Positions 8,931 through 17,745 of a DNA stretch of 64,000 nt are shown one piece after another. Numbering within the stretch: position 1 is the first letter of the stretch; every line of letters begins with the position of its first letter. This DNA is from Pedobacter hartonius. Lineage in GTDB: Bacteria > Bacteroidota > Bacteroidia > Sphingobacteriales > Sphingobacteriaceae. The translations under genes were made by a program, and so were the position numbers. The notes under the pieces are model-generated. The model was not told the origin of the DNA. It was given only the letters and a program-made list of their open reading frames with translations, and did not search any database. Location of the stretch: NCBI RefSeq assembly GCF_900107535.1, contig NZ_FNRA01000002.1, positions 248,001 to 312,000 on the forward strand, read 5' to 3'.

Positions 8931-9648
8931 ATTCCTGTTCTAAAGCGACCAGGTCGTCTCCTACCAACACCGGTATAGCCTGGCAAATGTTTAACTGAAG
9001 ACAAAAGTTGATATCATCTTCAATATTCAGCGCCAGCATTCGGTTGCTATGTGCAGACTTGCCTACATAAGCCCTCAGGTTATCTTTAGCCATGACATAC
9101 AGATCTTCAGCAGCAACACTGGCATCGTCATAATGTGTAAATGACGACCGCAGTTCCTGCACAACTGCGCCTGCAAAGATGGTATCTTCAAGGTTAAACT
9201 GGTCCTTCCAGCCGGCGCAAAGCAGCAATACGTCTTTGTCCTGCATTTTTAGCCAGTCGCACAGCGCCTGCAGGTTCAGAAAGGCGCCAATCACAACCTG
9301 GCTCGCCCGGCTCCTTGCCAGATGGAGTGCCCTGGTACCGTTAGTGGTAGTCAGCACAACGGTTTTGCCTGCCACTTTATCAGTAGTATAAGAAAAAGGG
9401 GAATTACCGAAGTTATATCCCTCCACTACCTCCCCGTTCCGTTCTGCCGCCAGTAAATAGCCCTTATCTGCATAGTTCAGACAGTCTTCTACCTGAGCAA
9501 CCGGAATAATGGCCGCAGCCCCGTTGTCTATTCCATAGACGATGGAAGATGTGGCCCTCAGGATATCGATGACAACTACGATGCTGTTCTCTATTGCGTA
9601 TAAATCAATCAGGGCTGGGGTAAGACAAACTTCTATTTTTCTCTGCAT
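8920..9648 (-). CDS. comB: Probable 2-phosphosulfolactate phosphatase (ComB family)
   Basis: A 242-residue protein of the ComB family, Mg-dependent phosphatases named for converting 2-phosphosulfolactate to sulfolactate in archaeal coenzyme M synthesis. Seen here: VVIDILRATSSIVYGIDNGA near the N-terminus, LLAAERNGEVVEGYNFGNSP and TTNGTRALH, all typical of the family. Bacteria carrying it mostly do not make coenzyme M, and no other comABC-type gene is in the window, so the real substrate is uncertain; a sulfolactate or sulfonolipid-related role is only a guess. It overlaps the convergent patatin gene by 11 bp at the 3' end. Confidence 0.82.
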   Translation of the reverse strand: MQRKIEVCLTPALIDLYAIENSIVVVIDILRATSSIVYGIDNGAAAIIPVAQVEDCLNYADKGYLLAAERNGEVVEGYNFGNSPFSYTTDKVAGKTVVLTTTNGTRALHLARSRASQVVIGAFLNLQALCDWLKMQDKDVLLLCAGWKDQFNLEDTIFAGAVVQELRSSFTHYDDASVAAEDLYVMAKDNLRAYVGKSAHSNRMLALNIEDDINFCLQLNICQAIPVLVGDDLVALEQEFKL

Positions 9649-9683
9649 ATCAGGGCGGGAATCGGTGCTATTAAAGTATCGGA

Positions 9684-10763
9684 CTATTTATAAAAAGGAA
9701 ATTTTACTACTTTGGCTTTAATTTTATTGTTACGGATGCTGATATAGATCTCAGATCCTTCTTTTGCATTTTCTTTGGTTATATAACCCATTCCTATTGC
9801 TTTCTGTAAGGAAGGCGACTGCGTACCTGAGGTCACTTTTCCGATGATATTTCCGGCTTCATCAACGATCTCATAATCATGACGCGGAATACCACGGTCT
9901 ATCATCTCAAAGCCGATCAGCCTGCGCTTAACGCCGGCCTCTTTCTCTGCCAGCAATGCATCAGAATTTGTAAAGGCTTTGCTAAATTTCGTCACCCATC
10001 CTAAACCAGCTTCAATTGGAGAAGTGGTATCATCGATATCATTTCCATACAGGCAGAAACCCATTTCTAAACGTAACGTATCGCGTGCCCCCAGGCCGAT
10101 AGGCTTCATATTAAAAGCGGCGCCAGCTTCAAAAACGGCATCCCAGATTTGCTCTGCATGCGCATTGTCACAATAGATCTCAAACCCTCCTGCGCCGGTG
10201 TAACCGGTTGCAGATACGACTACATTTTCTACGCCTGCAAATACGCCTTTGGTAAAAGTATAGTATTCCATCGAAGCCAGGTCTATCTCTGTTAAACTTT
10301 GCAATGCTTCAGCAGCTTTTGGGCCCTGAATAGCTAGTAAAGAAGTTTGATCTGAAATATTGTGCATTTCAACACCTTTGGAATTGAATTTTGTGATCCA
10401 GTTCCAGTCCTTCTCAATATTGGAAGCGTTCACTACCAGCATATATGTCTTTTCATCAATCCTGTAGATCAGCAGGTCATCTACGATCCCGCCATCTTCA
10501 TTCGGAAGATATGCATACTGAACTTTACCATTGTATAATTTCGAAGCATCATTACTGATCACACGCTGAATCAGGTCCAGTGCGCTTTCGCCTTTAAGAA
10601 TAAATTCGCCCATATGGCTTACATCAAAAACCCCTACTGCCTTTCTCACTGTAGCATGTTCTGCATTGATGCCTTCATATTGAACCGGCATATTGTACCC
10701 AGCAAATGGTACCATTTTAGCGCCCAAAGAAATGTGTTTGTCTGTTAATGCGGTATTGTTCAT
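9684..10763 (-). CDS. gcvT: Aminomethyltransferase, glycine cleavage system T protein
   Basis: Cytoplasmic T protein that transfers the aminomethyl carbon from lipoyl-H protein to tetrahydrofolate, releasing ammonia. At 359 aa it has normal length. Visible hallmarks include the N-terminal [29 protein letters not shown], the folate-domain [11 protein letters not shown] and [14 protein letters not shown], and the C-terminal barrel with GIPRHDYEI and [10 protein letters not shown]. The other gcv genes are not nearby. It lies 38 bp downstream of the glycosyltransferase gene but has its own good -7 box, so it may be transcribed independently. Confidence 0.97.
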   Translation of the reverse strand: MNNTALTDKHISLGAKMVPFAGYNMPVQYEGINAEHATVRKAVGVFDVSHMGEFILKGESALDLIQRVISNDASKLYNGKVQYAYLPNEDGGIVDDLLIYRIDEKTYMLVVNASNIEKDWNWITKFNSKGVEMHNISDQTSLLAIQGPKAAEALQSLTEIDLASMEYYTFTKGVFAGVENVVVSATGYTGAGGFEIYCDNAHAEQIWDAVFEAGAAFNMKPIGLGARDTLRLEMGFCLYGNDIDDTTSPIEAGLGWVTKFSKAFTNSDALLAEKEAGVKRRLIGFEMIDRGIPRHDYEIVDEAGNIIGKVTSGTQSPSLQKAIGMGYITKENAKEGSEIYISIRNNKIKAKVVKFPFYK

Positions 10764-10785
10764 GCGTTATTGGTTAGATTTTGGG

Positions 10786-10793
10786 CAAAAGTA
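10786..10793 (-). promoter_or_regulatory. Putative gcvT promoter -7 box
   Basis: On the minus strand TACTTTTG matches TAnnTTTG exactly, 22 bp before the gcvT ATG. The -33 region has only a weak TTA-like match. No folded glycine-riboswitch-like leader fits in the short gap. Confidence 0.4.
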
Positions 10794-10801
10794 CATAAAT
10801 T

Positions 10802-12004
10802 TTATCCATTTACTAACCGCTCGTATACATTCAGCATCCTTTGGGAAATGGTTAAAAGATTGTGGTCACGCTCCGCAGTTTTACGCGCATTCTCCCCTAT
10901 TTCACGCCAGCGGTTGGGATGGGTAACACACTGAAGGATACAGCGGTAAAACTCATCTGCGGTATTGGCGATCAGGATATCTTTACCATCTTCATAGTTC
11001 AGCCCCTCCGCTGCATAGCTGGTGGCGATCACACACTTTTTCATTGCCATTCCCTCAATGATCTTTACCCGCATCCCACTGCCGGAAAGCAGGGGCACGA
11101 TCATGATCGCTTTGGAGTTCATGAATTCGATGGCGTCAAAAATTTCTCCTTCCACCACCAGGTTGTCTGAATCGTAATCATAGAAATGCTGCTGCATGCT
11201 CTTCCCTGCGATATAAAAACGAAGCTCACTGTTGAGTTTTTCTATGTCAGGCCAGATCTCTTCGATAAACCATTCCAGTCCTTCTTTATTGGGCCTGTAA
11301 TCCATTGCCCCTAAATGGAACAGTGTAGGGAAGCTTGTCTTTTTTGGATCTACCACATACTTATCAAAATCCAGTGCCACAGGGAAAACATCAAGGCAGG
11401 TTTCACAGCCAAAATGAAGGATACTCTGCCGGTCAGGTTCACTGATGGCAAAGATCTGGTGAAAGCGGTTGATCTGTTCTGTTTCATATTCCCGCAGCCT
11501 TCGTGCCAGGAACTGGAGATATTTTCGCCTCGGCCTGAACCGTTCCGAACTGGCCAGCCGTTCCCATACATCAAAAACGATATTGTGTGCCCGGTAGATG
11601 AGCTTGGCCTTGCTGTTATGTTTCACTACATCGATATAGGGGACTACGAACAGCCCCTCAAACTGAATCACATCAAACTCGTTTTCACGAAGGATGTTTT
11701 CCAGGAGTTTTGCTGCATCTTCATCATAAAAACGTGATACATTGTAGGATTCATTGGAGAAGATATTGAAAAACGCACCCCAGAGGTTTACCTCAGTATC
11801 CAGGTCAAAGGAATGAAATTTAATTTGATCAAACACCGGATCATAGATATCATCTACATCAACCCTGTGTTTATTGGTATTGATACTGAACAAAGTAATA
11901 TCCACCCCCACATTGAGCAAACCTTTTATAGTATTATAAACTACAATAGGATAGCCACTATTGGGTGGAAAAGGAACCCGGTTGCTGAGTATTAACGTTT
12001 TCAA
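10802..12004 (-). CDS. Glycosyltransferase, GT4-like family
   Basis: A 400-residue predicted cytoplasmic, membrane-associated GT-B glycosyltransferase. The N-terminal donor/acceptor loop NRVPFPPNSG is followed by a Rossmann-like half. The C-terminal half has LFHLGAMDYRPNKEGL and GSGMRVKIIEGMAMKK with the EX7E-like nucleotide-sugar motif ending AAEGL, typical of GT4 enzymes. The start is a TTG; no in-frame ATG gives the conserved N-terminus. It lies 17 bp after rnhB in a run of same-strand genes including a GT2 enzyme and a flippase-like protein, so a role in a cell-surface glycan or glycolipid is plausible. Acceptor and sugar unknown. Confidence 0.85.
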   Translation of the reverse strand: MKTLILSNRVPFPPNSGYPIVVYNTIKGLLNVGVDITLFSINTNKHRVDVDDIYDPVFDQIKFHSFDLDTEVNLWGAFFNIFSNESYNVSRFYDEDAAKLLENILRENEFDVIQFEGLFVVPYIDVVKHNSKAKLIYRAHNIVFDVWERLASSERFRPRRKYLQFLARRLREYETEQINRFHQIFAISEPDRQSILHFGCETCLDVFPVALDFDKYVVDPKKTSFPTLFHLGAMDYRPNKEGLEWFIEEIWPDIEKLNSELRFYIAGKSMQQHFYDYDSDNLVVEGEIFDAIEFMNSKAIMIVPLLSGSGMRVKIIEGMAMKKCVIATSYAAEGLNYEDGKDILIANTADEFYRCILQCVTHPNRWREIGENARKTAERDHNLLTISQRMLNVYERLVNG

Positions 12005-12021
12005 TAAGGTGAAAATACAAA

Positions 12022-12633
12022 TTATACCTCATTATCTGCAAGCAAAAAAACATCGGGATCACTAATGTTAAAAGTTTTACGGTGATATGGTGATAGCCCG
12101 TGTAATAAAGCTGCTGAACGATGGACTTTTGTGGGATACCCTTTGTTCTGCTTCCATTCGTAAAGAGGAAATTCATCAGAAAGATTATCCATAAATTCGT
12201 CGCGGTGGGTTTTCGCCAGGATAGAAGCAGCAGCTATATTCAGGTATTTACCATCCCCTTTGACAATACAGCTATGCGGAATATCCGGATAGGCATTGAA
12301 GCGGTTTCCGTCAATACTCAAATAGCGGGGCTGGATGCTCAGTTTTTCTATTGCCCTGTGCATTGCCAGAAAGGAAGCATTCAGGATATTAATTTCATCG
12401 ATCTCATGGTTGTCAACTGAAGCAACCGACCATGCAACAGCTTCTTTTTCTATGATCAGCCTTAATGCTGCACGCTGGTTATGTGTCAGCTTTTTCGAGT
12501 CATTCAGCTCCCCGGCAATAAAATCAGGAGGCAGGATCACCGCTGCAGCATACACAGGTCCGGCAAGGCAGCCCCTGCCCGCTTCATCACAGCCGGCTTC
12601 TAAAAATTCCAGTTGAAAACAGTTCAATAACAT
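12022..12633 (-). CDS. rnhB: Ribonuclease HII
   Basis: Endonuclease that cuts the RNA strand of RNA/DNA hybrids and incises at single ribonucleotides. It is 203 aa. The acidic active site is intact: the N-terminal [13 protein letters not shown] provides the first Asp-Glu, the third aspartate is in YLSIDGNRF, and the fourth is in the [12 protein letters not shown] motif. C-terminal [11 protein letters not shown] is typical. It lies between an OppC-like permease gene and a glycosyltransferase gene on the same strand, with short gaps; no functional link is evident. Confidence 0.96.
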   Translation of the reverse strand: MLLNCFQLEFLEAGCDEAGRGCLAGPVYAAAVILPPDFIAGELNDSKKLTHNQRAALRLIIEKEAVAWSVASVDNHEIDEINILNASFLAMHRAIEKLSIQPRYLSIDGNRFNAYPDIPHSCIVKGDGKYLNIAAASILAKTHRDEFMDNLSDEFPLYEWKQNKGYPTKVHRSAALLHGLSPYHRKTFNISDPDVFLLADNEV

Positions 12634-12665
12634 CCGGCTAATTTAAAAAAAAATCAGGAATTCGT

Positions 12666-13775
12666 TTATACCGTTATGTTTTGAGATTTGATATCGAAAG
12701 CATCCCGCAGCCCGATAGCCATCAGGTTGAAGGCGTAAACGGTAAGCATAATTGCCATTCCCGGTAAAATAGCGAGATAGGCTGCATCCATCACAATGTA
12801 CCCATAATTTTCCTGGATCATGCTTCCCCAGCTTGGCATCGGGGGCTGCGCACCAAAACCAAGAAAGCTCAGCCCGGTTTCCAGCAGAATAGCTGAAGCA
12901 AAATTTGCCGAAGCGATCACCAGGACAGGCCCGGCAATATTCGGGAGAATATGTTTAAGCAGGATCCGGTGCGTAGGGAAACCAAGTGCCCTGGCCGCCT
13001 CTACAAATTCAGCCTCCTTGATCGCCATCACCTGCCCGCGCACCAAACGTGATACATCAACCCAGGTAGATAAGCCCACCGCAATAAATATCTGCCAGAA
13101 ACCTTTGCCCAGGGCAAAGGAGATTGCAATAACGAGGAGTAAAGACGGCAACGACCAGATCACATTCATTAACCAGCTGATGGCCGAATCGGTCATCCCG
13201 CCAAAATAACCTGCCAGCGCACCTAAACTAAGCCCTATACTCATGGAAATGATCACAGCAAGTAAACCTACAGAAAGTGACACGCGCACGCCCAACATCA
13301 GGCGGCTGAGCAAATCCCGTCCGTAACCGTCTGTTCCCAGCCAGAATGTTTGCTGATACAGATGATCGCGAAGAAACTTATCGTGGTTACCACTGATCAT
13401 ATAACTGCTTTCTGCAGCTTTTTCATCGTCCCCGATATATTCCTTTACCAGCAACCTGTTTCCTGATATCCTGTAATCCGTGATCGGGATGCTTTTAATG
13501 CCCAATTCCTGTCCGTAAAGCATCTTTGTAAAGAAATTAACCTCTGCTATGTGTTCCTTATTGCTGATCACAAGGAACTGAAATTTACGGCCGGGTTTTT
13601 TATTACTGAGCTGTAAATGCATGGTATTGGCCATCGGGCTCTGATCAGGTGTGACCAGGTATCCAAGGATACCCATCAGCAGCATCAGGGCAATAAAAAC
13701 CAGTCCCCCAAGAGCCGGCTTGTTCCTTTTAAATCTTATCCATATTCTCTTTGCAGGACTATCGCTTCTTTCCAT
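12666..13775 (-). CDS. ABC transporter permease, OppC/DppC type, with an extra periplasmic insert
   Basis: Inner-membrane subunit of a peptide- or solute-importing ABC transporter. TM1 is at about 18-40. It is followed by about 90 non-canonical residues (roughly 45-135) that probably form a periplasmic domain. The canonical core then begins at WLGTDGYGRDLLSRL and contains the EAA-loop region EAEFVEAARALG that contacts the ATPase. The insert makes it longer (369 aa) than typical OppC, as seen in other Bacteroidota. No OppA, B, D or F gene is adjacent, so partners must be encoded elsewhere. Its ATG overlaps the stop of the upstream GT2 gene as TAATG, suggesting translational coupling. Confidence 0.9.
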   Translation of the reverse strand: MERSDSPAKRIWIRFKRNKPALGGLVFIALMLLMGILGYLVTPDQSPMANTMHLQLSNKKPGRKFQFLVISNKEHIAEVNFFTKMLYGQELGIKSIPITDYRISGNRLLVKEYIGDDEKAAESSYMISGNHDKFLRDHLYQQTFWLGTDGYGRDLLSRLMLGVRVSLSVGLLAVIISMSIGLSLGALAGYFGGMTDSAISWLMNVIWSLPSLLLVIAISFALGKGFWQIFIAVGLSTWVDVSRLVRGQVMAIKEAEFVEAARALGFPTHRILLKHILPNIAGPVLVIASANFASAILLETGLSFLGFGAQPPMPSWGSMIQENYGYIVMDAAYLAILPGMAIMLTVYAFNLMAIGLRDAFDIKSQNITV

Positions 13776-14911
13776 TATTTAACCATTCTGCCTTTCCAAT
13801 TGTATTTGCCCGAATTTCCGGCCACACCAATATAAATAATATATAGTACATGAAGTACGTTCAAAACGGGTAATAACACCAGCAAACTTCTTCTTCTGGC
13901 AAATTTGGTCACGTCTATCAGAAACAACAGCTCTATGGCAATTTTCAGTACCAGCTGCAGTAGGGCGATTTTGAGAAAGCCTATAAAGAAAACTCCCGCA
14001 AGCAGGTTCAGCAAAATACTGAGGTTGAAAAACCAGATAAATACGCCCAGAACAATGATCGATTTGTTCTTATAACGGGTACTTTTTGAGGCCCATCGCT
14101 TGCGTTGCTGCAAAAATTCGCCCAGATTAGGTTTCGCATGGGTATACACTATAGCATCCCGGTTTCTTAAAAAGCCGATCTGTTTATCGTATCGTGCGGC
14201 GATCTTATGGAGCAGCAGCTCGTCATCCCCCGAAGCGAGGTCATCTATGCCCTGGAACCCGCCGACCTCATAAAAGGCTTCCCGCTCATATGCGAGGTTA
14301 GCGCCATTACACGTGGAAGGCATGTTATTTCCTATAGTGGAAGCGCCCAATCCGATGAGATAAAGAAACTCCAGCGATTGCGACCGTTCAAAGAAGCTTT
14401 TTTCCTCGTCATAGGCAACCGGAGAGGAGATCATCTTGTAACCCTTCTCTTCATAAAACGCCACAATGGTTTTCAGCCAATGAACGCCCATTCTGCAATC
14501 CGCATCAGTGGTGATGATCAGACGGCCTTTGGCCTGTCCTATGGCCGTCTGGATCGCCTTTTTCTTATAAGAGTTCAGCGCCTGGTCTTCCTTCAGGGAG
14601 ATCAGCTTTACACCTGCCTGCGCATAGGAAAGAATGATCTCCGCTGTATTATCGGTAGAGTGGTCATCGATGAAAATGATCTCGGTAAGTTCTTTATTGT
14701 AATCCTGCGCCAGCAATGCCTCAATTGTACGGTGGATATTACCGGCCTCATTGCGTGCCGCAATAATGATGGATACGCTGGTTTTACCCATTGTTTGTTT
14801 ATACTTAAATGGCACTAACCGATGCCAGCCTCTTATAAACCCGAAAACAACGAGCAGGTAAATTAACGTTAAAAATGATGACAGGTAACTAACGACGGTT
14901 AAGACTTCCAA
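13775..14911 (-). CDS. Glycosyltransferase family 2, processive type, membrane-anchored
   Basis: A 378-residue GT-A enzyme. An N-terminal membrane helix (about 7-27) precedes the catalytic domain: VSIIIAARNEAGNI, IIFIDDHSTDNT, the DxD-like TTDADCRMG, ASGDDELL and the QQRKRWASK (QxxRW) motif characteristic of processive enzymes. Two or three C-terminal helices follow. The start is probably TTG at 14911, inside the 3' end of the upstream flippase-like gene (23 bp overlap); no ATG preserves the N-terminal helix. Overlaps on both sides indicate a tightly coupled unit. Likely builds or elongates a lipid-linked or surface glycan; acceptor unknown. Confidence 0.88.
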   Translation of the reverse strand: MEVLTVVSYLSSFLTLIYLLVVFGFIRGWHRLVPFKYKQTMGKTSVSIIIAARNEAGNIHRTIEALLAQDYNKELTEIIFIDDHSTDNTAEIILSYAQAGVKLISLKEDQALNSYKKKAIQTAIGQAKGRLIITTDADCRMGVHWLKTIVAFYEEKGYKMISSPVAYDEEKSFFERSQSLEFLYLIGLGASTIGNNMPSTCNGANLAYEREAFYEVGGFQGIDDLASGDDELLLHKIAARYDKQIGFLRNRDAIVYTHAKPNLGEFLQQRKRWASKSTRYKNKSIIVLGVFIWFFNLSILLNLLAGVFFIGFLKIALLQLVLKIAIELLFLIDVTKFARRRSLLVLLPVLNVLHVLYIIYIGVAGNSGKYNWKGRMVK

Positions 14912-15866
14912 AAAAATTTAATTTAAAAACGAAATATGAGCCTAATATAGCAGGAATAATAATATTTATCAGCCATATACTTGCAGTACATGCAATAACA
15001 GCTACATCTTGTGTGGTGACAAAGCCAAAAAAATAGGAGGCAGTTACACTTCTTACCCCAATATCAAACAAATCAAGGGAAGGCAATGTAGACTGCACAA
15101 AAAAGAGGATACAGACCATCATCAATATATCAAGATAATGTATATCGGGTATCAGCCAGTAAAACATGATAAAATACTGCGTACTGAATACAACATACCT
15201 CGCCAGGCAAAACAATAAGATATTGAGCAGTTCCTTTTTCTGGTATCTACCGAGTATACTATAGAATTTTTTGTATTTCCTGGTAAAACGCATAGACAGC
15301 AGTAGTCCGTTCAGCCAGCGGATATTGAAAAAGAATACGAGGAAGAAAATACAGAACATGACCGAAAGCGCCATTAATGCATAATCCAGCCTGTAATCCA
15401 GGTCAATGAAACGATAGATAAATATACACAGGGATATTGCCCCGAAGATATTGGTGAGTACCATCTGCCCGATGTTGCCTACTGCCATAGCCACAACACC
15501 GATGATCCTTCGCTTTGGAGATAGAAAAAACACCCTTCCGCCATATTCTCCGATCCTGTTCGGCGTAAACACTGCCCAGGTTAATCCGCAAAAGACAGAT
15601 TCGACCGATCTCCACAGACTGATCTGCTCAATATGTCTTAACAACCGCCTCCACTTTAACGCTTCCAGTCCCCAGTTTAAAAACATCAGCGATACCACAA
15701 ATGAAAGAACTGCAGTGATCTCCGGTGCCGGGATACGGGCCAGAATATTTTTGAAATCCTTTAGATTATTATTGGTAGAAAGCTTATTGTATATAAACCA
15801 GAATGCAAAGACAACTATCGCCACTTTTAGAACATTGGAAAATATACCTTTATATTTGGGTATCAA
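14889..15866 (-). CDS. Flippase-like integral membrane protein (LPG synthase TM / AglD-type)
   Basis: Polytopic inner-membrane protein of 325 residues with about eight hydrophobic helices. It belongs, by pattern, to the lysylphosphatidylglycerol synthase TM (UPF0104/AglD-like) family: LEALKWRRLLRHI after the second helix, FTPNRIGEYGGRV in the middle, and a C-terminal SLDLFDIGVRSVTASYFFG. Lacking the cytosolic aminoacyl-transfer domain of MprF, it is more likely involved in moving or accommodating a lipid intermediate. The start is TTG at 15866; an in-frame stop lies upstream and there is no ATG. Overlapping with the GT2 gene, it probably serves the same glycolipid pathway. Confidence 0.78.
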   Translation of the reverse strand: MIPKYKGIFSNVLKVAIVVFAFWFIYNKLSTNNNLKDFKNILARIPAPEITAVLSFVVSLMFLNWGLEALKWRRLLRHIEQISLWRSVESVFCGLTWAVFTPNRIGEYGGRVFFLSPKRRIIGVVAMAVGNIGQMVLTNIFGAISLCIFIYRFIDLDYRLDYALMALSVMFCIFFLVFFFNIRWLNGLLLSMRFTRKYKKFYSILGRYQKKELLNILLFCLARYVVFSTQYFIMFYWLIPDIHYLDILMMVCILFFVQSTLPSLDLFDIGVRSVTASYFFGFVTTQDVAVIACTASIWLINIIIPAILGSYFVFKLNFFGSLNRR

Positions 15867-15911
15867 TTTATCGTTTCTTTTATTTCATGCAAATATGCTT
15901 AATATTGTTCT

Positions 15912-16475
15912 ATGTTGGTTGGAAAAAAGGAAAGGGTGATCATGGGTATAGACCCGGGCACAGCTATTATGGGTTATGGAGTAATATTGGAGCGGGGCAG
16001 TAAAATAGAGCTGATTAGCATGGGAATTGTGAAAATGGACCATCTGGATGATCACTTCTTAAAACTACAGAGGATTTTCGCCAAAACCGTAGCGCTGATA
16101 GATGAATATAAGCCGGATGTAGTAGCCCTTGAGGCACCATTCTACGGAAAAAACATACAGGTTATGCTCAAATTGGGACGTGCCCAGGGAATTGCAATGG
16201 CCGCTGCCTTATCAAGGGATATCCCCATCACAGAGTATGCACCGAGAAAGATCAAACAATCCATTACCGGTAACGGAAGTGCGGGAAAAGAGCAGGTGGC
16301 CGCCATGTTACAGCGCCTGTTGAATTTCAAGGAAACGCCGGAATTCCTGGATGCCACAGACGGGCTGGCAGTGGCAGTCTGCCACTCTTTTCAACGGGTA
16401 TCCACAAGCGGGACGGGAAAATCCTATTCCGGATGGGACTCCTTTGTAAAGGATAACCAGAAAAGGCTCAAATAA
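15912..16475 (+). CDS. ruvC: Crossover junction endodeoxyribonuclease RuvC
   Basis: Holliday-junction resolvase acting with RuvAB in recombinational repair. It is 187 aa. Catalytic acidic residues are in place: Asp in MGIDPGTAIMGYG, Glu in ALEAPFYGKN, and the C-terminal pair in DATDGLAVAVCH. The ATG at 15912 gives a short N-terminal extension typical of Bacteroidota RuvC. It is divergent from the flippase-like gene and followed by a hairpin terminator. Confidence 0.96.
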   Translation: MLVGKKERVIMGIDPGTAIMGYGVILERGSKIELISMGIVKMDHLDDHFLKLQRIFAKTVALIDEYKPDVVALEAPFYGKNIQVMLKLGRAQGIAMAAALSRDIPITEYAPRKIKQSITGNGSAGKEQVAAMLQRLLNFKETPEFLDATDGLAVAVCHSFQRVSTSGTGKSYSGWDSFVKDNQKRLK

Positions 16476-16479
16476 AAAA

Positions 16480-16509
16480 AGCCTTCAATAGCTTGATGCT
16501 ATGAAGGCT
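16480..16509. terminator. Hairpin terminator after ruvC
   Basis: Inverted repeat AGCCTTCAATAGC / GCTATGAAGGCT with one bulged base and a 5-base loop TTGAT, preceded on the + strand by a run of seven A. The A-run serves as the U-tract for the convergent minus-strand gene; on the + side the trailing T content is weak. Confidence 0.65.
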
Positions 16510-16530
16510 GTTCCTTATGATATCTTTAGT

Positions 16531-16746
16531 TTAAGAGCCCAGTATCTTAAATACTGCTTTACAGCAGATAAATGCACCAATGAACAATATTGCCCAGGAT
16601 ACAATAGATAAGGTCATAGAATCACCTGCGAAACGCAAATAAACTCCAACGATGCTTACCAAGATACCTACAACCAACAATTTGTATATTGCTGTTTCAT
16701 TTGCATTTACGATGCTTTTAGTACTGCGTTTTGGCTGTTGCTCCAT
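16531..16746 (-). CDS. Small two-helix membrane protein, function unknown
   Basis: A 71-residue protein with a basic, polar N-terminus (MEQQPKRSTKS) and two hydrophobic helices at about 22-40 and 47-68, consistent with an inner-membrane hairpin. I recognise no domain. It has its own -7 box (TAATTTTG) and a terminator-like hairpin after it, so it is probably monocistronic. It lies just downstream of the ATP synthase operon on the same strand, but nothing in the sequence links it to that complex. Confidence 0.72.
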   Translation of the reverse strand: MEQQPKRSTKSIVNANETAIYKLLVVGILVSIVGVYLRFAGDSMTLSIVSWAILFIGAFICCKAVFKILGS

Positions 16747-16769
16747 TTTATTATTTTTAAATTCCTGTG

Positions 16770-16777
16770 CAAAATTA
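16770..16777 (-). promoter_or_regulatory. Putative promoter -7 box for the small membrane protein
   Basis: On the minus strand TAATTTTG matches TAnnTTTG exactly, 23 bp before the ATG. Upstream at the -33 distance there is a T-run ending in TTG-like sequence rather than a clean TTG. Confidence 0.38.
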
Positions 16778-16835
16778 ATATTATTTCAACAAAAAAAGCA
16801 TATTACACATAGAATATTCTTTTAAAGTATGGGGA

Positions 16836-17720
16836 TTAACCGTTCAGTGCCGCCGCACCACTAACGATCTCTGTCAGCTCAGTAGTAATTGCAGCCTGAC
16901 GGGCCTGGTTGTATGAAAGTTTAAGTGCTTTCAGCAGATCTCCGGCGTTCTCAGTAGCTTTATCCATTGAAGTCATCCTTGCACCATGTTCTGAAGCATG
17001 AGAGTCCAACACAGCTTTATACAACTGTATCTTGATCGATTTGGGAATTAATTCTTTTACGATCTCCTTTTTTGAAGGCTCCAGGATATAGTCTATCTGT
17101 TGTTTGCTTGTCTTTTCTGTCTTGACTTCAGTCTTAGGTAAAGGCAATAACTGTTCGGTAGTTACAATTTGTACAGCAGCATTCTTAAACTGGTTATAAA
17201 CCAGTTCAACTTTATCAAAGTCGCCATTTTTAAACCCGGTCATGATCGCATCTGTGATCTTGGTAACGTTTTCAAAAGTCAATGCGGTATAGACATCGTT
17301 ATTGTTCCCAATTACTTTGTAATCCCTCTTTTCGTAAAAATCCTGAGACTTTTTACCGATAGAGACAATACTGACATTACCGTTTTTATATTGGGTACTG
17401 TACTTTTCCGCAATCAGGTTATTCGTTGCTTTAATCACATTCATGTTAAATGCACCGGCAAGACCACGGTTGGAAGATACGACTACAATTAAAACTTTAT
17501 TGGGTTCGCGTTCCTCAGTAAAAGGGGATGAAGATCCTTCGAGGTTGGCAGAAAGATTCCCTAAGATCTCTTTTAGCTTCGTAGCATACGGACGTAACTG
17601 TATAATAGCATTCGTTGCCCGCTTCAGCTTAGCTGCCGAAACCATTTTCATGGCTTTGGTAATCTGCTGCGTGGATTGCACCGATGATATACGAATTCTT
17701 ACTTCTTTTAAATTTGCCAT
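16836..17720 (-). CDS. atpG: ATP synthase F1 subunit gamma
   Basis: Central stalk subunit that rotates inside the alpha3beta3 head of the F-type ATP synthase. It is 294 aa. The N-terminal helix (LKEVRIRISSVQSTQQITKA, then MKMVSAAKLKRA) and C-terminal helix (MTSMDKATENAGDLL, then LSYNQARQAAITTELTEIV) that form the coiled coil are typical, as is the Rossmann-like middle with SSNRGLAGAFN. It is the last gene of the cluster, 25 bp after atpA. Confidence 0.97.
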   Translation of the reverse strand: MANLKEVRIRISSVQSTQQITKAMKMVSAAKLKRATNAIIQLRPYATKLKEILGNLSANLEGSSSPFTEEREPNKVLIVVVSSNRGLAGAFNMNVIKATNNLIAEKYSTQYKNGNVSIVSIGKKSQDFYEKRDYKVIGNNNDVYTALTFENVTKITDAIMTGFKNGDFDKVELVYNQFKNAAVQIVTTEQLLPLPKTEVKTEKTSKQQIDYILEPSKKEIVKELIPKSIKIQLYKAVLDSHASEHGARMTSMDKATENAGDLLKALKLSYNQARQAAITTELTEIVSGAAALNG

Positions 17721-17745
17721 TCTTTTTTAATCTTCTTCCTGTTAG

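Noticed and set aside
16531..16746. The small membrane protein as part of the ATP synthase operon
   Set aside because: It has its own -7 box and no recognisable relation to F0 subunits; adjacency alone is not enough.
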